Shown here piece after piece: positions 16,791-26,208 of a DNA stretch of 64,000 nucleotides; positions within the stretch are counted from its first letter, which is position 1, and the number at the start of each line of letters is the position of its first letter. A model generated the notes under the pieces. It saw nothing but the letters and a program-made list of their open reading frames with translations. It made no database searches and had not been told where the DNA came from. The DNA is from an uncultured Brachybacterium sp. (GTDB lineage Bacteria; Actinomycetota; Actinomycetes; Actinomycetales; Dermabacteraceae). Both the position numbers and the translations under genes were made by a program. The stretch is taken from the NCBI RefSeq assembly GCF_947500705.1, contig NZ_CANMSY010000002.1, positions 248,001-312,000 on the forward strand. Reading direction: 5' to 3'.

Positions 16791-17534
16791 GTGCCGCCCC
16801 TCCCGAGCGCCGCCGCAGTGCGGCCCGTCGTCCTCGCCCTGGCTCCCCCCGCACCAGGTCTCACCCGCGGTGCGGCGACCCCATGCCTCGAGCTGCTCGG
16901 TGGTTCACGGCTGATCAACCGGCTGCTCGGCACCCTCCACGGACTCGGGCTCCCGATGCCCTTGGTGGTCTCCACCGACGATTCCGCGCCGCAGCTGCGT
17001 GCCGCGCTCGATCCTCGCATTCCCGTGGTCTCGGTCACCGGCGGTCGCCGCAGCGCACTGCGCACGGTGCTCGAGCGCACCGACGAGGACCTGCTGCTGC
17101 TCCATGACGCGGAGCGCGCGCTCACTCCGCCCGCCGTGGTCACCGAGGTGCTCTCCGCTCTCGAGGACGGCATCGACGCCGTGGTGCCCGTGATCGCGCT
17201 GACCGATTCGGTCAAGGAGGTCCGGCCCGAGGGCCTGCGGAACATCGATCGCACCACCCTGGCCGGGCTGCAGAGCCCCCGGCTGCTGCGGCGCGAGCTG
17301 CTGGAGCAGGTGCTGGAACCGGCAGCCTCGGCAGGAACCCTCGAGGCGGGGCCCGAGCACGATCGCTTCGACGAGATCCTCGAGGCGATCGAGAGCGGGG
17401 CCCAGGTGCGCACCGTGCAGGGCTCCCACTCCGGTTTCGCGGTCCGGGACCGACTGACCCTGTGGCAGGCGCAGATCTCCCTGGGCCTGGCCCGGGACAC
17501 CTCTCACCGGCACGGCATCTCTCGACGCGGCTGA
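16791..17534 (+). CDS. Degenerate IspD-like nucleotidyltransferase
   Basis: GTG 16791 lies 14 nt after carD; the product is 247 residues. It follows the IspD/TarI Rossmann fold throughout: a beta strand PVVLALA, RLINRLLGTLHGLGL where IspD has its dimer-facing helix, LLLLHDAERALTPP for the HDAARP motif, VVPVIALTDSVK and LQSPRLL for the Q-T-P-Q motif. The Gly-rich CTP loop is not conserved (PPAPGLTRGA instead of AGGSGTRVG), the catalytic Arg and Lys of that loop are missing or displaced, and the GTD-A/S motif is absent. It is therefore probably not an active cytidylyltransferase. A normal ispD lies just downstream on the other strand. Confidence 0.7.
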   Translation: MPPLPSAAAVRPVVLALAPPAPGLTRGAATPCLELLGGSRLINRLLGTLHGLGLPMPLVVSTDDSAPQLRAALDPRIPVVSVTGGRRSALRTVLERTDEDLLLLHDAERALTPPAVVTEVLSALEDGIDAVVPVIALTDSVKEVRPEGLRNIDRTTLAGLQSPRLLRRELLEQVLEPAASAGTLEAGPEHDRFDEILEAIESGAQVRTVQGSHSGFAVRDRLTLWQAQISLGLARDTSHRHGISRRG

Positions 17535-17550
17535 GAGGCGGCGCGGCAGC

Positions 17551-17862
17551 TCAGCGGCCGCGGCGGCTGCGCCAGACGGTCCGGAACTCCGCGGCCATCC
17601 GACCCGGCTTGGACAGCGTGCGCACCGGCAGGCTCGTGGCGAGCTCCCCCGGGTCCCGGCGCAGGCGTCGCATGAGTCGCCGCGGCTTGCTGGAGATGCG
17701 CTGGCGGAGATCCGGCAGATAGTCGTCCGACACATCCAGCCTGGTCACGGCTCCGCAGCCGGTGCACTGGATCTGGGACACGAACCTGCCGGCGTAGACG
17801 ACCACGTGCTCCGCCTCCTGATCGCAGGCAGTGCAGCGGAGGTAGCTCTCCTCGACGTTCAT
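17551..17862 (-). CDS. Small zinc-ribbon-like protein, unknown function
   Basis: A 103-residue protein with two CxxC pairs (CTAC near residue 10 and CTGC near residue 33), arranged like a zinc ribbon, followed by a strongly basic C-terminal half rich in RR and KP. It may bind nucleic acid. GGAGGAG precedes the ATG. It lies 10 nt downstream of ispD on the same strand and may be cotranscribed with it. Confidence 0.7.
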   Translation of the reverse strand: MNVEESYLRCTACDQEAEHVVVYAGRFVSQIQCTGCGAVTRLDVSDDYLPDLRQRISSKPRRLMRRLRRDPGELATSLPVRTLSKPGRMAAEFRTVWRSRRGR

Positions 17863-17872
17863 CGACTCCTCC

Positions 17873-18628
17873 TCACCCTGTCCTCAAACCTAGCGCGCTG
17901 ACGACGTCCTGGGCCAGCAGCAGGTCCTGGGCGTAGGTGATCTTGAAGTTCGTCTCCTCGCCGCGCACCCAGGTCACCGGGATGTCGGTGTACTCCTCGG
18001 CGCAGGAGGCGGTGTCGGTGCCGACGAAGCCGTCCCGGGCGGCGGCCTCGTAGGCGTTCAGGATCGTGGCGGCGTGGAATCCCTGCGGGGTCTGCACCCT
18101 CACCAGGGATTCCTTTCGCAGATCGGTGCCGGCCGCCAAGGTCTGTCCCGGTCCCGCGGAGGCGATGTCCAGGGCGGGGATGCCGGGGACCGCCCCGCCG
18201 CTCTCCCGTGCCGCGTGGAGCACCGCCGAGACCAGGCCGTGGGAGACCAGCGGGCGAGCGGCATCGTGGATCAGCACCGTGTCCACCGCCCCGGAGTCGA
18301 TGCGATCCGCGAGATGACGCAGTGCGAGCAGCTCGGATTCCTGGCGGGTCTCCCCGCCGGTGATGATCTCCAGCGGATGCTCCGTCTCGCGGGAATCCAC
18401 GAAACGGGCGTGCTCGAGATCATCCGGCCGCACCACGAACACCAGGATCCCGATTCCTTCGACGGCCGCGAGCGTGTTCAGTCCCCAACCTGCGATGCTG
18501 CGCCCCGCCAAAGGCAGGAACGCCTTGTTGATACCGGCACCCACGCGAGTGCCCGACCCTCCGGCGAGCACCACTCCGGCCGCCCGCCCGAGCGGACGGG
18601 GAGTGCGCAGGCGTCGGGGATGGGTCAC
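17873..18628 (-). CDS. ispD: 2-C-methyl-D-erythritol 4-phosphate cytidylyltransferase
   Basis: The enzyme makes CDP-ME from MEP and CTP in the MEP isoprenoid pathway. The N-terminal signature VVLAGGSGTRVGAGINKAFL is intact, with HDAARPLVS, the specificity residues in RVQTPQGFHA and GTDTASCAEE. Start is placed at GTG 18628 (251 residues) because a TACGAT -10 box lies 6 nt upstream; the frame is open a further 40 codons but that part is Arg-rich and unlike IspD. It is on the opposite strand to ispF, so the usual ispD-ispF operon is split. Confidence 0.92.
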   Translation of the reverse strand: MTHPRRLRTPRPLGRAAGVVLAGGSGTRVGAGINKAFLPLAGRSIAGWGLNTLAAVEGIGILVFVVRPDDLEHARFVDSRETEHPLEIITGGETRQESELLALRHLADRIDSGAVDTVLIHDAARPLVSHGLVSAVLHAARESGGAVPGIPALDIASAGPGQTLAAGTDLRKESLVRVQTPQGFHAATILNAYEAAARDGFVGTDTASCAEEYTDIPVTWVRGEETNFKITYAQDLLLAQDVVSALGLRTG

Positions 18629-18634
18629 GCTGGC

Positions 18635-18640
18635 ATCGTA
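18635..18640 (-). promoter_or_regulatory. -10 element TACGAT, leaderless ispD
   Basis: On the minus strand TACGAT is followed by 6 nt and then GTG 18628. This decides the start of ispD. Confidence 0.5.
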
Positions 18641-18780
18641 GACGGCCGCGGACCTCCCGTGGATCACCCAGCGAGGACGTGACAGAATCGACCCTCGCCG
18701 GTGCCCGCCGGTCCCCCACCCGACAGCCCTTTCATGTCGTCGGGCCACTGGTCATCACGACCCACAGCTCAGGAGTTCGA

Positions 18781-19098
18781 ATGCTCACCATCGCCATCGT
18801 GTGCGGCGCCGGAATCGCCACCTCCGCACTGATCGCGGAGCAGGTGCGTGAGCATCTCACCGCCGGCGGCCGACAGATCCAGGTCGTCCAGGCCACCGTC
18901 ATGGACCTGCTCTCCCCCGACTTCCGCGCAGACCTCGTGGTCAGCACGGTCGACCTGCCGGATGCCCTCGGCATCCCCCGGGTCTCCGGGATGCCCTTGC
19001 TGCTGGGGACCAACCCCCGGGTGACCTACGACGACATCGACCGCCTGCTCGAGCGGATCGCTCCCCGCAGCCCCGGCGAGGAGGACGGCACCCGATGA
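18781..19098 (+). CDS. Solitary PTS sugar transporter IIB-type domain
   Basis: ATG 18781 follows AGGAG. The 105-residue protein has a P-loop-like N-terminus [17 protein letters not shown], with Cys8 in the position of the phospho-cysteine of galactitol/ascorbate-type EIIB domains, then alternating strands and helices to the end ([13 protein letters not shown]). No EIIA or EIIC gene is in the window. Its stop overlaps the ispF start (ATGA), and ispF in turn overlaps ilvA. It may serve a PTS encoded elsewhere or have a regulatory role. Confidence 0.75.
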   Translation: MLTIAIVCGAGIATSALIAEQVREHLTAGGRQIQVVQATVMDLLSPDFRADLVVSTVDLPDALGIPRVSGMPLLLGTNPRVTYDDIDRLLERIAPRSPGEEDGTR

Positions 19099-19607
19099 CT
19101 CCGCGGACCGCTCCCCTGCCACGAGTCGGGACCGGGGTGGATGTCCATGCCTTCGCACCGGCAGGGTCCGGGCGTGAGCTGTGGGTCGCGGGCCTGCGCT
19201 GGGACGGGGAGAGAGGCCTGGCCGGTCACTCCGATGCGGACGTCGCCTGCCATGCGGCCTGCGATGCCTTGTTCTCGGCCGCCGGGATCGGTGACCTGGG
19301 AACGCACTTCGGGGTGGACCGGCCTGATTGGGAAGGCGCCTCCGGTGTCCGTCTGCTGGGAGAGGCGGCGCGCCTGGTGCGCGCGGCCGGCTTCACGATC
19401 GGCAACATCTCCGTGCAGGTCATCGGCAACAGCCCGCGCCTCTCGGGGCGCCGCGACGAGGCCTGCAGGGTGATGAGCGAGGCGGCCGGGGCGCCGGTGT
19501 CCGTCTCCGGCAGCACCTCGGACGGTCTCGGGCTCACCGGACGTGGAGAGGGCGTGGCAGCGATGGCGACGGCGCTCGTCGTCTCCGTGGAGAATGGGCG
19601 ATCATGA
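19095..19607 (+). CDS. ispF: 2-C-methyl-D-erythritol 2,4-cyclodiphosphate synthase
   Basis: A 170-residue MEP-pathway enzyme. It has GTGVDVHAF with the Asp and His zinc ligands, [20 protein letters not shown] with the other ligands and catalytic region, [20 protein letters not shown] and the C-terminal [14 protein letters not shown]. It lies in a tight PTS IIB-ispF-ilvA run with 4-nt overlaps at both ends, on the strand opposite ispD. Confidence 0.95.
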   Translation: MTPRTAPLPRVGTGVDVHAFAPAGSGRELWVAGLRWDGERGLAGHSDADVACHAACDALFSAAGIGDLGTHFGVDRPDWEGASGVRLLGEAARLVRAAGFTIGNISVQVIGNSPRLSGRRDEACRVMSEAAGAPVSVSGSTSDGLGLTGRGEGVAAMATALVVSVENGRS

Positions 19608-20917
19608 GCGAGAAGACTGCACTGCCCGTGAGCGCGGAGGACGTGGAGGCCGCCGCTGAGCGGCTTGCCCCGGTGCTGCGCCGCACCCCGCTCGAGCACA
19701 GCTGGCGTCTGAGCGAGCTGGCCGGGGCCACGGTCTGGCTCAAACGCGAGGACCTGCAGTCCGTGCGCTCCTACAAGCTGCGCGGCGCGCATCTCTTCCT
19801 CGACTCCCTGGACCAGGCGTCACGGGAGGCCGGGGTGGTCGCAGCGAGCGCGGGCAACCATGCCCAGGGCGTGGCGCAGGCCTGCCGCGCCCTCGGCATC
19901 CTCGGCCGCATCTATGTACCGGGCTCCACACCGCGACAGAAGCGCGAGCGGATCATCGCGCTCGGCGGTGACATGGTCGAGCTGGTTCTGATCGGGGACA
20001 CCTTCGACGATGCCGCAGAAGCCGCCGCGGACGATGCCGAGCGCACCGGCGCGACGCAGGTCCCCCCGTTCGATCATCCGGTGATCATGGCCGGCCAAGG
20101 GACTGTCGCTCTCGAGGCCGCGGAGCAGCTGCGCACCGAGCACGGCCGCGAGCTGGGAACGATGGTGCTGCCCGTGGGCGGGGGCGGCTTGCTGGGCGGC
20201 TGCGGAGCCTGGCTGCGGGAGCGCAGTCCCTCGACGCGGATCGTCGGGGTGGAGCCCGCCGGTGCCGTCTCGATGGCGGCCGCGATGCGCGCAGGACGAC
20301 CTGTGACGCTGCACGAGATGGACCGCTTCGTGGACGGTGCAGCGGTGCGCCGCGTGGGTGCCGCTCCGCTCCGCATGGCGCAGGCGATCACCCCGGAGCT
20401 GCTCTCGGTCGACGAGGGCGCGGTCTGCACCGAGATGCTCCAGCTCTACCAGGTCGAGGGCATCATCTCCGAACCAGCAGGTGCGCTCGCCGCGACCGCA
20501 GTGGCCACCGGTGCGATCGAGCACCTGGGCCGCGCCGCGCACGGCGCCATGGACCCGCAGGAGGAGACCGGAGACGTGATCGTGATCGTCTCCGGAGGCA
20601 ACAACGACGTCTCGCGGTACAACGAGGTGGTCGAGCGCTCCCTCGTGCACGAGGGGCTCAAGCACTACTTCCTGGTGACTTTCCCCCAGGAGCCGGGCGC
20701 GCTGCGCCGTTTCCTGGATCGGGTGCTCGGGCCGAACGACGACATCGTGCTGTTCGACTACATCAAGCGCAACAACCGCGAGTCGGGGCCGGCTCTGGTG
20801 GGTGTGGAGATCGGGAGCCGCACGGATCTCGAGCCGCTGATGGCACGCATGGCAGCCTCGAACATGGAGATCGAGCGGGTCGATCCCGAGGACCCGATCT
20901 ACCGCTATCTCACCTGA
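19604..20917 (+). CDS. ilvA: Threonine ammonia-lyase
   Basis: A 437-residue PLP enzyme that converts threonine to 2-oxobutanoate for isoleucine synthesis. The PLP lysine is K58 in [19 protein letters not shown], the PLP phosphate-binding loop VGGGGLLGG and SGGNND are present. The C-terminal about 90 residues (from [19 protein letters not shown]) form one ACT-like regulatory domain, as in the short IlvA form of Corynebacterium. ATG 19604 overlaps the ispF stop. No other branched-chain biosynthesis gene is near. Confidence 0.93.
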   Translation: MSEKTALPVSAEDVEAAAERLAPVLRRTPLEHSWRLSELAGATVWLKREDLQSVRSYKLRGAHLFLDSLDQASREAGVVAASAGNHAQGVAQACRALGILGRIYVPGSTPRQKRERIIALGGDMVELVLIGDTFDDAAEAAADDAERTGATQVPPFDHPVIMAGQGTVALEAAEQLRTEHGRELGTMVLPVGGGGLLGGCGAWLRERSPSTRIVGVEPAGAVSMAAAMRAGRPVTLHEMDRFVDGAAVRRVGAAPLRMAQAITPELLSVDEGAVCTEMLQLYQVEGIISEPAGALAATAVATGAIEHLGRAAHGAMDPQEETGDVIVIVSGGNNDVSRYNEVVERSLVHEGLKHYFLVTFPQEPGALRRFLDRVLGPNDDIVLFDYIKRNNRESGPALVGVEIGSRTDLEPLMARMAASNMEIERVDPEDPIYRYLT

Positions 20918-20982
20918 GCGACGCGGTGCGGCCTCTCCCCGAGGACTCCCCGCCGGGCCACCGCCCGCGCCCGCGGCGCGGA

Positions 20983-21981
20983 TCAGACCTCGGGGTAGGC
21001 CTCGACATCCGGGGCGATCATCGCCGAGCGGGCCTCGACGGCGGAGCGCACGATGTCGTCCAGGCCGTGCTCGGACTTCCAGCCGAGGGTCTGGGCGATG
21101 CGGTCGCCGGAGCAGATCAGCCGTGCCGGGTCCCCGGCGCGCGGAGCTCCGATCTCGGGAGTGATCTCGATGCCCTTGGCCCGGGCGATCGCGTCGATCA
21201 CCTCGAGCACGCTCGATCCCTCGCCGGTGCCGACGTTGAAGGTCCGGTGGGGACGCTCCTCGCCGCGCAGGTAGTCCAGGGCGGCGATATGCGCGTGGGC
21301 GAGGTCGAGCACATGCACATAGTCGCGGATGCAGGTGCCATCAGGGGTGTCATAGCTGTCGCCGAACACGATCGGTGCCTTCCCCTGCTCGAGCCGGTCC
21401 AGCACGATCGGCACCAGGTTCATCACCGCGGTGTCGGCCAGCTCGGGCCAGCCCGCACCAGCCACGTTGAAGTACCGCAGAGCGACGGTGCGCATGTCGT
21501 GGGCGTGCTCGGCATCGGCGAGCATCCACTCCCCCACGTACTTGGTCGCGCCGTAGGGGTTGATGGGCTGCGGGGCGAGATCCTCGGTGACGAGGTCCAC
21601 GTCCGGCATGCCGTACACCGCGGCGGAGGAGGAGAACACCACGTCGCGCACGTCGGCGCTCGCGCAGGCGGAGAGCACATTGGCGAGGCCACCGATGTTG
21701 TCATGCCAGTACATCTCGGGATTGGCGACGGATTCGCCCACCTGCTTGTGCGCGGCGAAGTGGATCACGGAGTCCGCGCCGCTGGCCCGCATCTGGAAGG
21801 CGAGCTTCTCGCGCGCGTCCGGGAGGGTCACGTCGAGCTCGATGAGCTCGGCGCCCTCGGTGCGCTGTCGCAGACCGGTGGAGAGGTTGTCGACCACGAC
21901 CACCTTCTGCCCCTGTTCGAGCAGGAGTCGCACCACGTGCGATCCGATATATCCGGCGCCACCGATCACAAGAGTCGTCAT
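20983..21981 (-). CDS. galE: UDP-glucose 4-epimerase
   Basis: A 332-residue extended short-chain dehydrogenase that interconverts UDP-glucose and UDP-galactose. The NAD loop GGAGYIGSHVVRLL opens the protein; the catalytic S-S (FSSSAAVYG) and YxxxK (YGATKYVGE) follow, then RYFNVAGA and the GDPARLICSGDRI segment near the C-terminus. It starts at ATG 21981, 6 nt after a TAGGAT hexamer, and has no Shine-Dalgarno sequence. Confidence 0.93.
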   Translation of the reverse strand: MTTLVIGGAGYIGSHVVRLLLEQGQKVVVVDNLSTGLRQRTEGAELIELDVTLPDAREKLAFQMRASGADSVIHFAAHKQVGESVANPEMYWHDNIGGLANVLSACASADVRDVVFSSSAAVYGMPDVDLVTEDLAPQPINPYGATKYVGEWMLADAEHAHDMRTVALRYFNVAGAGWPELADTAVMNLVPIVLDRLEQGKAPIVFGDSYDTPDGTCIRDYVHVLDLAHAHIAALDYLRGEERPHRTFNVGTGEGSSVLEVIDAIARAKGIEITPEIGAPRAGDPARLICSGDRIAQTLGWKSEHGLDDIVRSAVEARSAMIAPDVEAYPEV

Positions 21982-21987
21982 GGGTGG

Positions 21988-21993
21988 ATCCTA
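21988..21993 (-). promoter_or_regulatory. -10 element TAGGAT, leaderless galE
   Basis: On the minus strand TAGGAT is followed by CCACCC and then ATG 21981. Confidence 0.55.
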
Positions 21994-22043
21994 CCGGGCT
22001 GGGATCAGGTGACGCTCACGGGCACGACACGCCGACGAGTCGT

Positions 22044-22095
22044 CGCCGAGAACACGGTTGTCCCCCTCTGGGGAGGGATTTCGGTGCTCTCGGCG
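22044..22095. repeat. Imperfect inverted repeat between galE and guaB1
   Basis: CGCCGAGAACAC (22044-22055) and GTGCTCTCGGCG (22084-22095) are complementary except for one position, around a 28-nt loop. The core CGAGAACAC also forms the arms of the inverted repeat at 35003-35048. Confidence 0.6.
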
Positions 22096-22146
22096 GGCGA
22101 TTCGCGGAGGTGGACGGTCGCGGGTCGCGGTGCGAGCCCCTGGCGG

Positions 22147-23631
<1,485 letters not shown>

Positions 23632-23691
23632 TCAGCCCCACCTCCACGAAGTTCTCACAGGCTGGTGCATGACCATCCAGCGTCATGCTCC

Positions 23692-23697
23692 TAGGAT
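23692..23697 (+). promoter_or_regulatory. -10 element TAGGAT, leaderless LCP gene
   Basis: TAGGAT is followed by 7 nt and then ATG 23705. Confidence 0.5.
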
Positions 23698-23704
23698 GTA
23701 GCGC

Positions 23705-26140
23705 ATGACGGACCCGCCCTCAGCCTCACGGCGCAGGCGCCGTCGGTCCGGCAGACATCAGCAACCGGTCCGACGCGCCCCTTCGACACCGCTTCCCCCC
23801 GAGGAGGCGCGCAGAAATCGCGATGCCGCCTTCGGCACCCCCAATCCCAAGCGCAGCTGGCTCGGCGGATCCTCGGATTCAGCGCCGTCCGCGCCTACTG
23901 CGTCCTCGGCCCCCTCGGCGTCCTCGGCATCTGCGGCATCCCCGGCCCGCGGTGACGACTCTCCTCGATCCGCAGCTCGGTCTGCAGAGCCGCCGCCACC
24001 TCGATCCCTCGAGCAGCCGGCGGCGCCACCGCCCACCCGGCCCAGGGGCCGGCGGGCCGCCTTCCCCCTCGACCAGCTCGGCAGCGACGGATCCCCCGGA
24101 CCGGCAGCCACCGGTCCTGTCGGAAGTGGCGCCGCCGGTTATGGTGGCGCCGCCGGGAATGACGCCGTCGGGACTGGTGCTGTCGGCTCTGGGGAGTCGG
24201 CGCCTGATCGGCATGCCACGACAGAGCCCGTCACCGAGCAGGACCTCTGGTCGACCACCGCTGACGACGCCTCCGCACAGGAGCCGGTCACCTCGGCTCC
24301 CCTGGCCCCGCCCGTCGGGGCCTCGCCGGCGACGCGGGTCGCCGAGCCCACAGCAGCCACGGCGTCCCCCTCCGGGTCTCCGACGGCACACAGGCCGAGG
24401 GTCGTCCCCGGTCGGGAGACGCCGCTCTCCCGCACCTCCGCAGCGCACTCCGGCGATTCTGCCGAGCACGCCGGAGCGCCGACTGCGCACTCCAGTGCGT
24501 CAGCCGTTGCGTCCGACGACGCCGCCCAGGACGAGGACCGCTCGGAGAGTGCCGCTTCCGGCTCGCTGCCGCGGGTCGCGTTCTGGACCGTGCTCACCTC
24601 GCTGCTGCCCGGTGCGGGGCTGGTGACCACTCGCCTGCGCCGCCTCGGTGTGGTGCTGCTGGCGGCGGTGCTGCTCGCGCTGGTCGCCGTGGCGGCATTC
24701 CTGCTGCTCGGCGATCCGCTGCGCAACGGAATGATGATGGCCACCGATCGAGGCGTGCTGATCGGCGCGATGCTCGCCGCCGGCGTCGTGGGACTGGTCT
24801 GGGCGCTCCAGATCGTGCTCGCGAATCTCGCGCACTCGACTCGGGAGCGGCTCCAGGGCGCGAAGCGCTATCTCGCCCTGGCCCTGGCCGCGCTGATGGT
24901 CGTGGCCGTCGCGGTGCCGTTCGGCCGCGGGGTGCAGTCCCTGTGGGCGCTGCAGGGCCTGATCGGCTCCGAGTCCGTGTTCGGCGGAGGTGACGGCGGC
25001 GACCACCCCTTCACCTCCGGGAAGGACCCGTGGGCCAGCACGGAGCGGCTGAACGTCATGCTGCTGGGCCAGGACGCGGGCGCAGACCGCACCGGAACCC
25101 GTCCGGACACCATCATGGTGGCCTCGATCGATACCGCGACCGGACAGACGGCGCTGTTCTCGATCCCCCGCAACCTCGAGAACGTCGAGTTCCCCGACGG
25201 GACGGTGGCCGCGGAGACGTTCCCCGACGGCTTCGACTACTTCGGCCAGGATCAGAACCTCATCAACGCCGTGTGGACCTGGGCGGAGGATCGCCGTGAT
25301 CTGTTCCCCAACGATCCGGAGCCGGGCCTGACGGCGACCCAGTGGGCGGTCGAGGAGACCCTCGGTCTCGAGATGGACTATTACGCGATGGTGAACCTGC
25401 AGGGCTTCGAGGACCTCGTGGACGCTCTGGGCGGCGTGGACATGGTCGTCGAGCGCCGGATCCCGATCGGCGGCGGTGCCGCCGAGATCGACGGGTACAT
25501 CGAGCCCGGGCAGCAGAAGCTCGACGGCTTCCATGCGCTCTGGTACGCACGCTCCCGCGAGGGTTCCAATGACTTCAACCGCATGTGCCGCCAGCAGCGC
25601 ATGGTGCGGGCGGTCACGGAGGAAGCGGATCCGACGACGCTCGCCCTGTCGATTCCCCGCCTGGTCAACGCGACCGAGGAGAACATCGTCACGGACATCC
25701 CGGTGGGCAACCTGGATGCCTTCGTCAACCTCGCGCTGCGGGTCAAGGACGGCGGCTTCACCTCCTATCCGATCACCCAGGACGTCACCTTCTCCGGTGA
25801 TCCGGACTTCGACTACCTCGAGCAGTGGGTCGATGCCTCGATCGAGGACTCGATGACCCAGGACGCACCGGAGTCCGTGCTCGGCGAGACCGAGCCCGGC
25901 TCCACTGCTCCGGCGGAGACCGGGACTGCCCCGGACGAGGAGGAGCAGACGCCCGGTCCCGATGAGGGCTCCGCGAGCGCGGAGGACACGGAGGACGCTC
26001 CGAGCGAGGAGCCGAGCAGCGACGCCGAGGCGTCGACGGCGGAGGAGTCCGCCGACCCCGGGGCCGGCGAGGAGAGCTCCCCGGCACCCGAGATCGAGAA
26101 GGACCCGCTGAAGTCCTGCCTGCCCGGCTACGAGGAGTGA
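23705..26140 (+). CDS. Large LCP-family protein with disordered extensions
   Basis: An 811-residue protein. Residues 1-290 are low-complexity Pro/Ala/Ser/Arg sequence, with a tetra- to hepta-arginine start and TASSAPSAS-type repeats, presumably cytoplasmic and disordered. Residues about 295-420 hold three to four membrane helices (VVLLAAVLLALVAVAAFLLL, a second pair, and LALALAALMVVAVAVPFG). The LCP domain follows (NVMLLGQDAG, RPDTIMVASID, FSIPRNLENV, LVDALGGVDMVVE, ARSREGSNDFNRMCRQQ). The last 100 residues are acidic and Ser/Glu-rich and end in a Cys-containing segment. It likely transfers a cell-wall glycopolymer. Several transmembrane helices distinguish it from the single-pass LCP at 11109. 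Confidence 0.88.
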   Translation: MTDPPSASRRRRRRSGRHQQPVRRAPSTPLPPEEARRNRDAAFGTPNPKRSWLGGSSDSAPSAPTASSAPSASSASAASPARGDDSPRSAARSAEPPPPRSLEQPAAPPPTRPRGRRAAFPLDQLGSDGSPGPAATGPVGSGAAGYGGAAGNDAVGTGAVGSGESAPDRHATTEPVTEQDLWSTTADDASAQEPVTSAPLAPPVGASPATRVAEPTAATASPSGSPTAHRPRVVPGRETPLSRTSAAHSGDSAEHAGAPTAHSSASAVASDDAAQDEDRSESAASGSLPRVAFWTVLTSLLPGAGLVTTRLRRLGVVLLAAVLLALVAVAAFLLLGDPLRNGMMMATDRGVLIGAMLAAGVVGLVWALQIVLANLAHSTRERLQGAKRYLALALAALMVVAVAVPFGRGVQSLWALQGLIGSESVFGGGDGGDHPFTSGKDPWASTERLNVMLLGQDAGADRTGTRPDTIMVASIDTATGQTALFSIPRNLENVEFPDGTVAAETFPDGFDYFGQDQNLINAVWTWAEDRRDLFPNDPEPGLTATQWAVEETLGLEMDYYAMVNLQGFEDLVDALGGVDMVVERRIPIGGGAAEIDGYIEPGQQKLDGFHALWYARSREGSNDFNRMCRQQRMVRAVTEEADPTTLALSIPRLVNATEENIVTDIPVGNLDAFVNLALRVKDGGFTSYPITQDVTFSGDPDFDYLEQWVDASIEDSMTQDAPESVLGETEPGSTAPAETGTAPDEEEQTPGPDEGSASAEDTEDAPSEEPSSDAEASTAEESADPGAGEESSPAPEIEKDPLKSCLPGYEE

Positions 26141-26158
26141 GAAGCCGGCACCCTGAAG

Positions 26159-26195
26159 CGGCCCTGCCCACCGTCCGGTGAGCAGGGCCGTTCTT
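26159..26195. terminator. Terminator between LCP gene and mycothione reductase
   Basis: CGGCCCTGC (26159-26167) and GCAGGGCCG (26182-26190) form a 9-bp stem with a 14-nt loop, followed by TTCTT on the plus strand. The genes on both sides converge here. Confidence 0.7.
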
Positions 26196-26208
26196 CTGCG
26201 GGACGGAC

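Noticed and set aside
18629-18748. Forty extra N-terminal codons of IspD
   Set aside because: They are Arg/Gly-rich, unlike IspD, and a -10 box lies 6 nt before GTG 18628.
22021-22146. Possible small gene between galE and guaB1
   Set aside because: Only short frames exist; the stretch is better explained by the galE promoter and the inverted repeat.
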